Positions 42,431 through 51,839 of a DNA stretch of 64,000 bases are shown here, in pieces. The position numbers and the translations under genes were made by a program. The stretch lies in contig OW203769.1 in assembly GCA_934045905.1 (NCBI GenBank), positions 17,267,705 through 17,331,704 on the forward strand, written 5' to 3'. The stretch is from Leuctra nigra. Its lineage: Eukaryota > Arthropoda > Insecta > Plecoptera > Leuctridae. The notes below the pieces were generated by a model, which saw only the letters and a program-made list of their open reading frames with translations, did no database searches and was not told the origin of the DNA. Numbering within the stretch: position 1 is the first letter of the stretch; each line of letters begins with the position of its first letter.

Positions 42431-42645
42431 TAAGACCAGTTATTACTTTACTAGTCAGGAAAGGGCTGCTCAGGTAGATAATCAGCTGGATTAATTAAAT
42501 TGAGACCATTTCACTTTTAATTCTGCCAATAAAGTTAATTAAATGTTTCTTGTACAGCACTGTGCAAGAAAAGCTAAGACCAGTCGTTCCAAGACCAGTT
42601 GTACCAAGACCAGTTGTTCCAAGACCAGTTGTTTCAAGACCACTT

Positions 42646-44000
42646 GAACTGCTCCCATTTTGCCGTTATTAGTCAAAATGAAACGATATTTTTTTTCCAA
42701 ACTTGGTCAATTATTTGTAGATATTTTAATATTATCTGTATTAGCACAGCCTTCTTCATGTGATGATGAAGGCAATGTTTACACTAAAAGTGATTATTTT
42801 GCCCCCCCCCCCCCCCCTCCCCCCCAAACATTTAATATACTAAAACCCCAAAAAGCGCTGGTGCTCGTTTTCTGGAAACTTAGGGGGGGGGGGGGGGGAA
42901 AGTGGGGGATATTGTACTAGCACCGGGCGCCGAAATGCATAGTGACGGCCTGGGCGAAGCTATTGCAGAGCCATTGCATTGTCATGTGAGTATTGTCAGA
43001 GCCAGCTCGATGTTCTACCGCCGTGCTGCGTGCGTGACAGCGTGGGAGAGTGACCTCTGTGTTATCACTCACAATACCTCACTCTTATCACCACATGTCA
43101 CTTGCGGTCCCGGGTTCGACCTGATAGCGCGGGTAATTAACTAGAGGGAATAGCGTCATTGCTGAGGGGCTACTTGAGGGGGGATGAGGGGCTACTTGAG
43201 GGGGGATGAGGGGTACGGCATGATGGGGCATATCCCCCCCACACCACAATAGGAGAGTTTTTAGTAAATATTGCTTTTTTAATATCTACTTACAAATTGC
43301 AAAAAAAAGTACCAGATACCAAAAACATATGATAATAAATTGAAGAGGTAGAATTAACATATTATCTTACAAAATTATAAATGAAAACAACAACGAAAAT
43401 TTTAGTCAATTTGTAGAAAAATTGAGCAAAATAGAAAATTGCAATTCCCATGAACTTCAGAAATGTTAAGCATTTCTGAATGTTAATCCTATTAAAATCA
43501 AGGAATTCTTTATTTTCCTGGCCCCCAGCCAGGACCCGCTTGCAAAACTAGCCCCCCATCATTGTTCATAATTGTTCATGTTACGGTGGAAATGTTTCTG
43601 TTTTTCACTGCTGCAGATGAGAAGAGGCCCACCCTAAGATTTGGTTTGCCCTCCCTTATGAAAAGGGTTGATAAGCGCAACACCGTTGAGCTGCAACATC
43701 ATGCTGCGTGCGAGTTGCTGATCTGCAGGCTGTGAAGAAGACTCCACGACAATGTACACATTTGTATGATAATCCAGGATTTATATTATATCCAAAGAAA
43801 AATCGATACAAATAAAATGTGTTTTTATTTTTAAGCATTGAACAGTTTAGGCATGGAAGGTAAACATATTTTTATCAATTTTACAAATATACGTTTTTCT
43901 AAAAAGCGTACTATAAACACACGAATCTACCTATACTTACTTCGATTGTATACAAATGTGAATTTTTTTCAGTTATGAAAAATTGGTTTAATAATTGGTT
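42646..44000. other. Mostly unique non-coding stretch with homopolymers
   Basis: Poly-C/G runs at 42804-42824 and 42883-42898. A more GC-balanced segment (42910-43140) has GATA words (GTTATCACTC, CTTATCACC) and TCAT/GTGAGTATT, a good plus-strand splice-donor match, but no exon could be supported. A 23-bp unit, GCTACTTGAGGGGGGATGAG, is repeated at 43169 and 43191. Confidence 0.4.
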
Positions 44001-44009
44001 TAATAAATT

Positions 44010-44556
44010 GGTTTGGATACAAAGATGTTAAAAAAAATTATTTGGGTAGGAGCTGGAAAATATAGTATCCTTTTACAATCAATTCCAGGTTGCATCAATC
44101 AATGATCATCATTTTACAAATTTCTTGACCGATTGGGCCTAAAATGTTGACCTTGATAGCCAATTCAAAATTTCATCGAACAAGTTCGATCGGAAAATCT
44201 AAATTAGATCGGAACGAATTGAATTTTCAACCAATTAGAAAATTTTATTTTCAGCCAATAATAGGGTTCATATGAAAATTTGGAAAACCGCATAGTGGTC
44301 TTTAAGACATTGCAAAATTTCAAATTAGCAGACTATAATTTGAAGTGTCAAACAATCGATTTAGATTTAAACCAATCAAAGGATTCTGTTAAAATTTCAG
44401 TCTGTAAGCAATTGAGTTGATCTTTATGTGTTTGCAAAATTTTAGCTCGATCGAAGAAAAAGTGTGACCTGTGTATCGCAAACAATGTGAAAACAAACCA
44501 AAAATAAAAACAGAGGTCTGTGCCAAAAAAGTTTAAAGGATTCGTTCAAACTGATA
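44010..44556 (-). mobile_element. Helitron relic, GGTCCGTG variant
   Basis: AGAGGTCTGTGCCAAAAAAG near the minus-strand 5' side parallels 27530 and 36505; internal ATTTCAAATT, GATCGAAGAAAA and TTTTAGCTCGATCGAAG phrases match those copies. Ends are decayed. Confidence 0.5.
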
Positions 44557-44559
44557 CAA

Positions 44560-45190
44560 AATTAAGAGCGTAGCGAGCGTTATACGGTACTCTGACACTT
44601 TCTGTGTGTTTTTTCGTATTTCTTTTTGCCTGCACTGCCCAGGTCAACCCTACAACCAATCAATCTGAAATTTTGCACACGTCCTAACGTAATAGCGGTC
44701 TCTGAGATCGTTTTTGAACGGGATCCTGTGATTGGTTCAAATAATAAAAAAAACGATTAGTTGGTCCGATCAAATTGAAATTTTGCAAAGTCATTGCAAC
44801 CAACATTGTTCCCAATCTTACAAAGTTTAAAAAAATCCTCCCATTGGTTAAAATTTAAAACCACATATCTTGTGATTTGTTAAATTTCAGCTAGAACCGT
44901 TTGATCGATCAACTTAAAACTTCGCAGTGGTAACTGGGACTATCATTTTAGGTATTATTTGCCAATTTTCAGACTAATCTGTCATTACCTTCAAAACAAA
45001 AGTTATTGTCATTTTAGACACATTTTGTTCTATAATCTTGAAATTTTGCAAATTCATGCCAATAATTTCAATTATTATATCAGTGCGTGATGCTTCAGTC
45101 CAAGGATTGTAGAGAGACTTGCAAAAGCAAACGCATATCAAATCACATACAACACGAGGGGTTTCCTTGTATTACAATGTGTCTTAGTAA
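44560..45190 (+). mobile_element. Helitron-like element, diverged
   Basis: The 5' side TTAAGAGCGTAGCGAGCGTTATACGGTACTC at 44562, with CACTTTCTGTGTG inside, and interior phrases like 34740-35110. The 3' side (AAGCAAACGCATATCAAATC, about 45128) resembles the 7379 subfamily. The CTAG end is not intact. Confidence 0.55.
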
Positions 45191-45289
45191 TTGAGCTATG
45201 TGAAGGTCGCTGCATTTAGGTCAACGGGCGATGCACATGTTGCACTTGCATCACTGCACGTGTGTGTTTATAGATGCACGTGAGACGGC

Positions 45290-45320
45290 TTGACGCCTGT
45301 TGATGACGTCATACTCTGGA
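45290..45320. promoter_or_regulatory. CRE palindrome
   Basis: GATGACGTCATAC contains a perfect TGACGTCA near 45304-45311; CACGTG words lie upstream (45257, 45276). Not part of an ETS/CRE-array repeat copy. Inferred site only. Confidence 0.25.
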
Positions 45321-45771
45321 TCGTGGTCATACAAAAACATACATGATTTATACGTAAACATTCACCGCAAAGACACGAGAGCTCATCTGTGGAACACTCA
45401 TTAAAAAACAAAAAGTTATCACAACGTCGGTAATGTTGTTTTAAACACAAACATGTGAAGAACAAGAATGAAAAAATGAAATACAATTAAAGGTCCATGA
45501 TTAAAGTAAGAAGAATATAGAATGAATTAAAGGGAGTACACATTTTAAACACTGCGTGAATGGAGAGCTTTCTTATTTGTTTATCTAAATCCATTCTATG
45601 TAAAGTTGATAGCGAGAAAATTTAGTATTTTGTTGGTCTAGGGAAGCTTATCTTTCGTACACTTCTGAATAATATGAATCTACATATTATGTAGATATCT
45701 TAATCTACATATCTACATATAAATTCAATAATTTTCGGTATTGCTACGTTTATTAAACAGAGAAATATACA

Positions 45772-45806
45772 CCGTTTCACCTGGCTCCTGCCAGGCTTCT
45801 TCAGGT
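45772..45806 (-). ncRNA. Hammerhead-ribozyme-like hairpin (degenerate)
   Basis: On the minus strand: CCTGAAGAAG, stem CCTGGC, loop AGGA, stem GCCAGG, then TGAAACGG. This mirrors the hammerhead core CUGAUGA - stem II - GAAA, with CUGAAGA in place of CUGAUGA. Such sequences occur in some retroelements (for example Penelope-like elements). The altered core residue suggests loss of activity; stems I and III and a cleavage site were not established. Confidence 0.3.
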
Positions 45807-45848
45807 GAGTATATAACTAATTATCAATCTACATATAACTACATATGT

Positions 45849-45964
45849 AGGGAAGCGGTCGCTCCAGCCAGCCAAGTCGTACTGTACACTCACAGTCACA
45901 GTCACTCAACATACCGTTAATGCCTATATAAACTGAGGAGCAGACCAACCACTTTTACTGTAAG
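45849..45964 (+). mobile_element. ETS/CRE-array repeat, copy 5, left piece
   Basis: GGAAGCGGTCGCTCCAGCCAGCCAAGTCGTACTG.. follows the hairpin end of the family to CTTTTACTGTAAG, where it is interrupted by the element at 45965-51839. It resumes at 51840. Confidence 0.75.
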
Positions 45965-46418
45965 TAAAGAGACTTGACCTACACTTCCCCCGCCCCACCA
46001 CAGGGAATTAGAGCGTCAACTTTCAATGCTGCCAATGCTAATCCTTGAAGCACAAAAAGTCATCTGAGTTACTACCGCGAGCGCCATCTTCCACGTGACA
46101 ATGGAAGTAAATAAACAGTCAATGGCTCAGTCGATATGTTGTGCGGCCATCTTGGAGGTAACATGTCTGATCAAATCAAATCAATTTATTTCCAACAATG
46201 TAGATACAATCATACATATTTGACCTTTAGTCAAAGGTATTTGGAAAGATACACATACACACAGTATACAGCAAAGCAGTACACATCAGTAAAGTCAAAT
46301 AGTACAAAACAATTTCTAAAACACTAATAACTAAAGCTTTATTTGAAATATCTATTTCAATAGTCCAACAATAATAAAAAAAAAACAATAAACAATGTAC
46401 AAAAATGCCCTAAACACA

Positions 46419-46955
46419 CTACAAAGAATTGTCCTCTACAAATTCATTAATCGAGTAATACGCTTTCTGGGTTAATAAAGTTTTGAGCTCATGCTTAAAG
46501 TGCTTAAATCTTTCAATTGATTTAATTCTAATTGGTAGTCTATTGTAAAATTTAGCATTTATGTACGTTGAGTTTTTTTGAGAAATAGACAGATTATATC
46601 CTTTTGTGTGAATATTATCCTTACCTCGAGTATCATGATTGTGAACAGAAGTATTAAAAACCTGTGTGGTGATATTACGTTTGATTAATGAAATTGCTTC
46701 TAGTAAATAAAGGCTATAAAATGTAAGAATATTATGTACTTGGAAGAGCTCCTTACAATGTGGTATGACATTGTCCTTGGTCCTAGCCCCACACATTGAT
46801 CGGAGAGCTCTCTTTTGAATGATAAATAGCTTGTGAGCATGTGGGGATAATCCCCAAAATTCAATGCCATACCGGAGGTGTGTTTCAAAGTTTGAGTGAT
46901 AAACTAATTTAGCAGTTTTTGTGTCAGATAAATGATTTGATAGTTCTGATAGCAA
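46419..46955 (-). CDS. LINE ORF2, 3' portion after the frameshift
   Basis: In the second frame, LSDTKTAKLVYHSNFETHL and YGIEFWG begin the region after the reverse transcriptase (the Jockey/CR1 pattern is a lead-in such as KLVYYAYFHSHLRYG). It continues with a KRALRSMCGA motif and HNHDTRG, and ends with YNRLPIRIKSIERFKHFKHELKTLL and a stop at 46419. It is entered from the upstream frame by skipping one base near 46927-46932; the copy therefore carries a one-base insertion, or relies on frameshifting. No methionine is required since it is not an independent gene. Confidence 0.8.
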   Translation of the reverse strand: MLSELSNHLSDTKTAKLVYHSNFETHLRYGIEFWGLSPHAHKLFIIQKRALRSMCGARTKDNVIPHCKELFQVHNILTFYSLYLLEAISLIKRNITTQVFNTSVHNHDTRGKDNIHTKGYNLSISQKNSTYINAKFYNRLPIRIKSIERFKHFKHELKTLLTQKAYYSINEFVEDNSL

Positions 46956-49383
46956 AGCACGCCGAATTTAATTTGCTAGCAATGGTACTGCAATGTCGCG
47001 ACCAGCTTAAATTCTCATCAATGGTCAAACCTAAAAATTTTGTATGACAAACTGATGAAATATTCGTCATATCCAGTGTATTGTTTACTGAAGTAACCCT
47101 TTTAAGACTTTTGCTTTTCTGCGTTGTATGAAATTGTATGAAATTTGTTTTATCGGTGTTCAAGATTAATTTGTTCGTTTTAAGCCAAATGCTTGTTTCA
47201 TTGATACTTTGTTCGGCGCTATCTATAAGTTTTTCAAAAGTAGACTCTTTGATGAGTATGCTGGTGTCATCTGCGAAAAGCTCTGAATTATCAATGCTAA
47301 ACGGAAGGTCATTTATGAATAAGATGAACAACAGTGGACCTAAAATCGAGCCCTGCGGTACCCCGCAAGTGATAATCGCCGGTTTAGACGCATATATACT
47401 TTCCATATTTTCATCATCAAAATACTTTATTTCAGTGATATGAGATCTATCAGTTAGGTATGATTCCATTAGGTGCAGTGCATTTCCCTTGAAACCATAG
47501 TGATTAAGTTTAGTAATTAATATTTTATGGTCAACGCAATCGAACGCTTTAGTCAGGTCGCAAAAAACACCTAACTGGTGCTCATGATTATCAAGCGCAT
47601 CCGTTATCAGTTGTAAAAAATTGTGAATTGTGGAACTAGTAGATCTATTTTGTCTAAAACCATTTTGACGATCAGACAAAATACTAAACTTGTCCAAGAA
47701 AGAAGTTATGTTTCGACACATAATCTTTTCGAAAATTTTCGAAAACGCTGGTAGCAGAGAAATTGGTCGATAATTACCTAATTTAAGCTTATCACCTTTC
47801 TTATATAACGGTATTATTTTAGCAATTTTGAGCCTATCCGGAAACACACCTTCTGTAATGCACTCATTATAAACGTGGCTTAATACTTCAGCCACATGCT
47901 TAATACATTTCTTAATCAAGGAAACCGAAATATCATCCACACCAGTAGAACATTTATTCTTTAAACTCTGTACAACTTTGATGATGTCTGAGGCCATTGT
48001 TGGAAAGAAAAATATAGAATTGCATCTCTCAAACTTCATTTTTGCAAGATTATTTTGTATGTCCGACTCATTAATAGGAGTATTCTGAGTTAGGTTTGAT
48101 GCAATAGTCGAGAAATACCTATTGAATTCTTCTGCTACAAGAAGTTGATCCTTAATAATATTATCTTCATTTTCACTCTTTATCTTGATAGCTTCATTTA
48201 TCTTCTGGCATGATACTTTACTGGTTTGATCATTTATAATATTCCAGGTAGTTTTAGGTTTGTTATCACTACTAATTATTTTACAATGAATACTTTGTCT
48301 TTTTGCCGCCTTTATAATTCTATCATATTGCTTCTTATATACTTTATAATAGTTAGTCAAAAAAGAATTGTTAAAATGACTCTTTAATTTATATAAGGAT
48401 TTTAAATTTAATCTAGATACTTTTATACCTGATGTTATCCATGATTGAGACAGGTATTTTTTGTTTATACGAACTCGCTTTTTTGGGAAACACTCATTAA
48501 AAATGTCTAAAAATAATTCTTGAAAGGCATTATATTTATTATTAGCACTTAAAGTAGTGTAAACTTTATCCCAACTTGTATCCGCCAGTCTGTCATTAAA
48601 TGTGATAAAATTTGTCTTATTGAACTGACGTTTATGAACCCACATCGACTTACTTGTGGACGCATTTATTTTGACTGATATAAGTTGAGAAAAATGATCA
48701 GAGAGGTTACTTTCAATTACTTTCACATCATATTTATAATTGAGGTGTGTGGCAATATTATCTATTATTGATGCTGTTTTAAAATGTGAATCTATCCTAG
48801 TTGGAGACTTAATAGTTAGGATAATATTGAATGATTCCAGTAGGCTGACTAATTTAAACTTATTTTCTGATTCAGTCATGGTGTTAACATTGAAATCACC
48901 AAGGATTATTATTTCACTCGGAGATTTCACATTCTTTTCCAGAATAGCGTGGAGAATATTTACAAATTCATCAATATTTCCTGTAGGTGGTCGGTACAGG
49001 GCAATAATCAGTAACTTTACTTTAATATTACTATTTTTGTTTCCCCTGTTTTCAATAACTAAATCTATGCCCGTTATTTCTATAACTCCTTCCACACTAC
49101 ATTTATTTATGTCCAATCTTGGTTTAACCTTGAAATGCTTATTTTTATTTATATAGATAGCCACTCCCCCATGTTTCAAATATAACCTACAATATGAATT
49201 TATGATTTTGTAATTATTAATGTTAACTTGATTTATTTCAAATTCCCTAAGCCAATGTTCGGATAAGCATAATACATCAATTTCTTCTGAAAGATTAAAC
49301 TGTTCATCAAGAAACACTTCTAGATTTGTTTTTGAGCTAATTCGGCTTTGCATATTTTGGTGTAAAATGTTTACTTTTGTCAA
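46924..49383 (-). CDS. LINE ORF2: AP-endonuclease plus reverse transcriptase
   Basis: 819 codons. The endonuclease (about residues 1-235) has HQN (8-10), SEHW with E42, HGGVAIYI (71-78), LGDFN (161-165) and SDH (228-230), the expected APE-type catalytic set that nicks target DNA. The reverse transcriptase (about 470-740) has KGDKLKLGNYRPISLLP, LTKAFDCVDH (610-619), GVPQGSILGP (674-683) and FADD (703-706), so the catalytic aspartates are present. It ends prematurely at TGA (46926-46924) shortly after NSACFAIRTIKSF; the missing tail continues in another frame. The order and motifs fit the CR1/Jockey group. It is preceded by ORF1 on the same strand. Confidence 0.9.
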   Translation of the reverse strand: MTKVNILHQNMQSRISSKTNLEVFLDEQFNLSEEIDVLCLSEHWLREFEINQVNINNYKIINSYCRLYLKHGGVAIYINKNKHFKVKPRLDINKCSVEGVIEITGIDLVIENRGNKNSNIKVKLLIIALYRPPTGNIDEFVNILHAILEKNVKSPSEIIILGDFNVNTMTESENKFKLVSLLESFNIILTIKSPTRIDSHFKTASIIDNIATHLNYKYDVKVIESNLSDHFSQLISVKINASTSKSMWVHKRQFNKTNFITFNDRLADTSWDKVYTTLSANNKYNAFQELFLDIFNECFPKKRVRINKKYLSQSWITSGIKVSRLNLKSLYKLKSHFNNSFLTNYYKVYKKQYDRIIKAAKRQSIHCKIISSDNKPKTTWNIINDQTSKVSCQKINEAIKIKSENEDNIIKDQLLVAEEFNRYFSTIASNLTQNTPINESDIQNNLAKMKFERCNSIFFFPTMASDIIKVVQSLKNKCSTGVDDISVSLIKKCIKHVAEVLSHVYNECITEGVFPDRLKIAKIIPLYKKGDKLKLGNYRPISLLPAFSKIFEKIMCRNITSFLDKFSILSDRQNGFRQNRSTSSTIHNFLQLITDALDNHEHQLGVFCDLTKAFDCVDHKILITKLNHYGFKGNALHLMESYLTDRSHITEIKYFDDENMESIYASKPAIITCGVPQGSILGPLLFILFINDLPFSIDNSELFADDTSILIKESTFEKLIDSAEQSINETSIWLKTNKLILNTDKTNFIQFHTTQKSKSLKRVTSVNNTLDMTNISSVCHTKFLGLTIDENLSWSRHCSTIASKLNSACFAIRTIKSFI

Positions 49384-49436
49384 ATCTTCCTTTAGACGTA
49401 AGTTGCAAGTTCGAGATGTTTTTTTGCCCCCACAAG

Positions 49437-50672
49437 TTATTTGTTTTTTGACAATTGTTCATTAACATTTTCCATAATAAGCTGGCCCATCACTCTACCT
49501 CCTTCATGATTCAGGTGAATACCATCCTTTGCTGCATGATGTTCTACAACTCTGGAATTCGGATGATAATATGAAGCCCCCATTTCGTTGCTTACCCACT
49601 CAATACTGTCATTTAGTTTGTCAATAGTGGAATCATAAACATCCTTCCGATAAACTAGCCCTCCAACAACCCATTTTGCGGTTTTATATTTGCTCATCCC
49701 TGCCTTTAAGAGGTCCCTTATCTCGAGCATAAGGTGCTGCCCTGTTCTCGCTTTAATGTTATTTGTTCCCACATGCACAACCACAACTTTCGGCTCCTGA
49801 AGATCGTCTTCTCTATCTAATATTTTCTGCGACAGTTCGTTGACCCGGATGCCAGGAAACACTTGAACTTCGCACCCTTCTTCTTCGCACATCTCACCTG
49901 CAATTCTTATCATGGAGTCTCCCATAATTAGGGCAGGTATTTTGTTAGGATTATTTTTCACTTTATCGACTGATTTTCTTCCCTTTAGCATCCTCTTGTA
50001 CATGTCTTCTCTCTTTTCGCTAGGCGCAGGCGTCTTTAATGTGTGTTGTTGTAGTCGGCGATCCGAGTCATGATCCTCGGGCCCTTCCTTCTCTGCCATC
50101 CGTCTTGGTGTTTGTAATGGAGTTTGCAGCGTATTGTCTCTTGGGCCTATGCCGAATGTGAATGGTGCATTCACATTGCGCGAGGGTATTTGCCCTGGAA
50201 ATTGCCATGAATTTTCTCTGGGACCCATGCCGAATGCGCATGGACGGGGAGGCACTTGCACTGGCAGCTGGAGCGAGTTTGAATGATTTGAAATATTTAC
50301 CGCACGGCACAAGTTATTCACTTTTTCTCTAAGTAGCTGGTTTATTTCTTCCAGATGCTCTATACGCTTGTCCTTCTCACGAATTAACAGGTCTTTACTG
50401 TCGATCTCTTGACGCATTAGGTCAACTGCTAAATCCATGTTTACATTACCACTAACCTCACTTGTGACTGGGTCATCATCTAGCGCAGGTTCACTGATAT
50501 TGTGTTTTAATGCAACTAGTCTTTCTATTAGTTCGTCTTTTCTCCCTACCTTATTAAGTCCATGTTTCTCCAATTCACTTTTTAGTTCCAGAACACTTAA
50601 CTTATTGTAACTATTCACTAAATCCCCTTTATTGTCGGAGACATCTTTCACTGCAACTCCACCGTCCGCCAT
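49437..50672 (-). CDS. LINE ORF1: SAP motif, coiled coil and SGNH/GDSL-type esterase domain
   Basis: 411 codons from an ATG in AAGATGGCGG context. Residues about 24-55 (KLSVLELKSELEKHG, GRKDELIERL) match the SAP helix-extension-helix motif that binds DNA. Residues about 84-118 are a heptad-rich coiled coil likely to trimerise or dimerise. Residues 145-190 are two imperfect repeats (FGMGPRENSWQFPGQIPSR; FGIGPRDNTLQTPLQTPRR). Residues about 245-405 are an SGNH hydrolase-like fold: block I IMGDSM (S253), block II G274, block III VGTNN (301-305), block V DGIH (383-386). Esterase-type ORF1 is known in CR1 elements; an N-terminal SAP instead of a PHD or zinc finger is less usual to my knowledge. 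Frame intact. Confidence 0.85.
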   Translation of the reverse strand: MADGGVAVKDVSDNKGDLVNSYNKLSVLELKSELEKHGLNKVGRKDELIERLVALKHNISEPALDDDPVTSEVSGNVNMDLAVDLMRQEIDSKDLLIREKDKRIEHLEEINQLLREKVNNLCRAVNISNHSNSLQLPVQVPPRPCAFGMGPRENSWQFPGQIPSRNVNAPFTFGIGPRDNTLQTPLQTPRRMAEKEGPEDHDSDRRLQQHTLKTPAPSEKREDMYKRMLKGRKSVDKVKNNPNKIPALIMGDSMIRIAGEMCEEEGCEVQVFPGIRVNELSQKILDREDDLQEPKVVVVHVGTNNIKARTGQHLMLEIRDLLKAGMSKYKTAKWVVGGLVYRKDVYDSTIDKLNDSIEWVSNEMGASYYHPNSRVVEHHAAKDGIHLNHEGGRVMGQLIMENVNEQLSKNK

Positions 50673-50931
50673 CTTGGTTTCCGTGTTACCGCTGTCAATC
50701 TGTTTCTCAGTATATTTTTGATAGTATTTAATATTTATGGTTACCTGTGCAATTGCAGGTTGCAGAAGAAATTCTTATAGCTATAAAACCACTCATTTAC
50801 AAACTAGTTCTTCGACTAACCGATAATAATTAGTTTAAATCGACTTGACAGCCTGTTGGCCGAAAATATACTTTTTTACATTGTTGATGTAAAACAAAAG
50901 AAGCTCGTGCAAACTATGAATAGTAAACGCA

Positions 50932-51558
50932 TTAAGGTGGCTGTATATCACGTGACTTTATTTCTCTACATCCGATCAAAAGAAATAGTTACCTATGAGT
51001 ACATACCTTACATCGTTCATGTTGAGTAATCCAAGGTGATTTATAAAGGAAATTCACTGCATACTGGAGCTTATCAATATTTGCAGTCAATATTATTTAA
51101 TTTTGCAGTGGTTTTATAATAAAAACAACACAAATATCGTGTATACGTACGCGTGTGAAGACTGTCAAAACCAAGTGCTGTTCGTTTAAACATTACATTC
51201 ATAATAGTGGATAATATCTCAACATTTTGTTGGAAAGATGAAGATAGAGCGCATGTTTTGTTGGCAAAATTGTGTCAGGTTTGTGATGCATATGTGCCCT
51301 TTTATTAGATTAAAGTTTGCTGTTCTTGGCAACTCATAGGATTTCCTTAAACTTCAGGTCTTGATTTGAGAATATTTAGGTGCAAGGAAGTAAAATCATC
51401 TAATAAGTTATTTTCGCAGTTCTTTTCTGCGTAGATATGTTCCAACAGATGCGTCCTAACTTATCTGATGAGTGAGAAGTATTTGCTAAACTGAACCCTT
51501 CCAAATGAAAATGTGTAGCTTTTTGGTTGAAAAGTCACGTGATATGCAGCCACCTTAA
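50932..51558. mobile_element. MITE with TTAA termini
   Basis: TTAAGGTGGCTGTATATCAC then GTGACTTT at the left, AAAGTCACGTGATATGCAGC then CACCTTAA at the right. TTAA at both edges suggests piggyBac-type mobilisation. 627 bp, no frame. Inserted beside the LINE within the 45965-51839 element. Confidence 0.65.
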
Positions 51559-51839
51559 ATACGTAAAATGTTATTAAAAATACATTTGTTTATGCATTTA
51601 TATATATATATATATTTATAAATATATACGTAAATATTCATATACATATTTACATATTTAGATTATATACGTAACGAATAGTTCTCTCAGTTCCCACCAC
51701 CACAGCATTTCAGGAGCGCTACCGTTTGTAACTCAGATTTTAGAACGATTCGTATTGGCCATTTTCAGACCGCGAAAATCTGGAGGTTGACGCTCTTTAC
51801 GTGTGGTGGGGCGGGGGAAGTGTAGGTCTAGTCTCTTTA

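Larger units (their letters stand above)
33841..42645. mobile_element. 8.8-kb foldback-type element with 15-bp arrays in its arms
   Basis: The left arm (33841-34644) and right arm (41800-42645) are inverted copies of each other. They begin AAGTGGTCTTGAAACAACTG and end with its complement. Each arm contains a short array, a unique 140-bp spacer (GCACAGTGCTGTACAAGAAAC on one side and its complement on the other), a second array of the 15-bp unit AACTGGTCTTGGAAC, then about 360 bp of unique arm ending AGGTAATATATTCTAG. Terminal arms made of short tandem repeats are typical of Foldback (FB) elements. The interior is a patchwork of nested Helitron copies, MITEs and duplicated segments. No transposase was recognised and no target duplication found. 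Confidence 0.7.
46166..50700 (-). mobile_element. Nearly intact CR1/Jockey-like LINE
   Basis: Minus-strand order: 5' UTR (about 50700-50673), ORF1 50672-49437, 53-bp gap, ORF2 49383-46419 with one frameshift, then a 3' UTR ending in GGAAATAAATTGATTTGATTTGATC (46166-46190), whose TTTGA repeats are the kind of microsatellite tail used by CR1-group elements instead of poly(A). The 5' boundary is not defined and no target duplication was found. Long intact frames suggest recent activity. Confidence 0.8.
45965..51839. mobile_element. TIR element interrupting copy 5; hosts a LINE and a MITE
   Basis: The left end TAAAGAGACTTGACCTACAC continues into CTTCCCCCGCCCCACCACA; the right end is its complement with one mismatch (..GTGTAGGTCTAGTCTCTTTA). 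The inverted repeat spans about 55 bp, including AGAGCGTCAAC. CTGTAAG flanks both sides (45958-45964; 51840-51846), extendable to about 11 bp because the TIR starts with similar bases, so the exact duplication length is ambiguous. Joining the flanks restores continuity with other copies of the interrupted repeat. Its own sequence is only 45965-46165 plus about 50700-50931 and 51559-51839; the rest is the LINE and a TTAA MITE. Confidence 0.75.

Noticed and set aside
42092..42433. Open frame with PRPVV-type repeats
   Set aside because: It is the translation of a 15-bp tandem DNA array whose length is a multiple of three; the mirrored array at 34085-34387 gives the same frame in the other arm of the foldback element.
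43000..43001. Plus-strand splice donor TCAT/GTGAGTATT near 42989 with an open frame upstream
   Set aside because: No convincing acceptor and no similarity; could not support an exon.
45268..45486. 72-codon Cys-rich minus-strand frame
   Set aside because: No recognisable domain, AT-rich context and adjacent Helitron relics; probably chance.
47138..47443. Plus-strand frames over the LINE (also 48740-49156, 50068-50310)
   Set aside because: Antisense or alternative-frame shadows of LINE ORF2 and ORF1.
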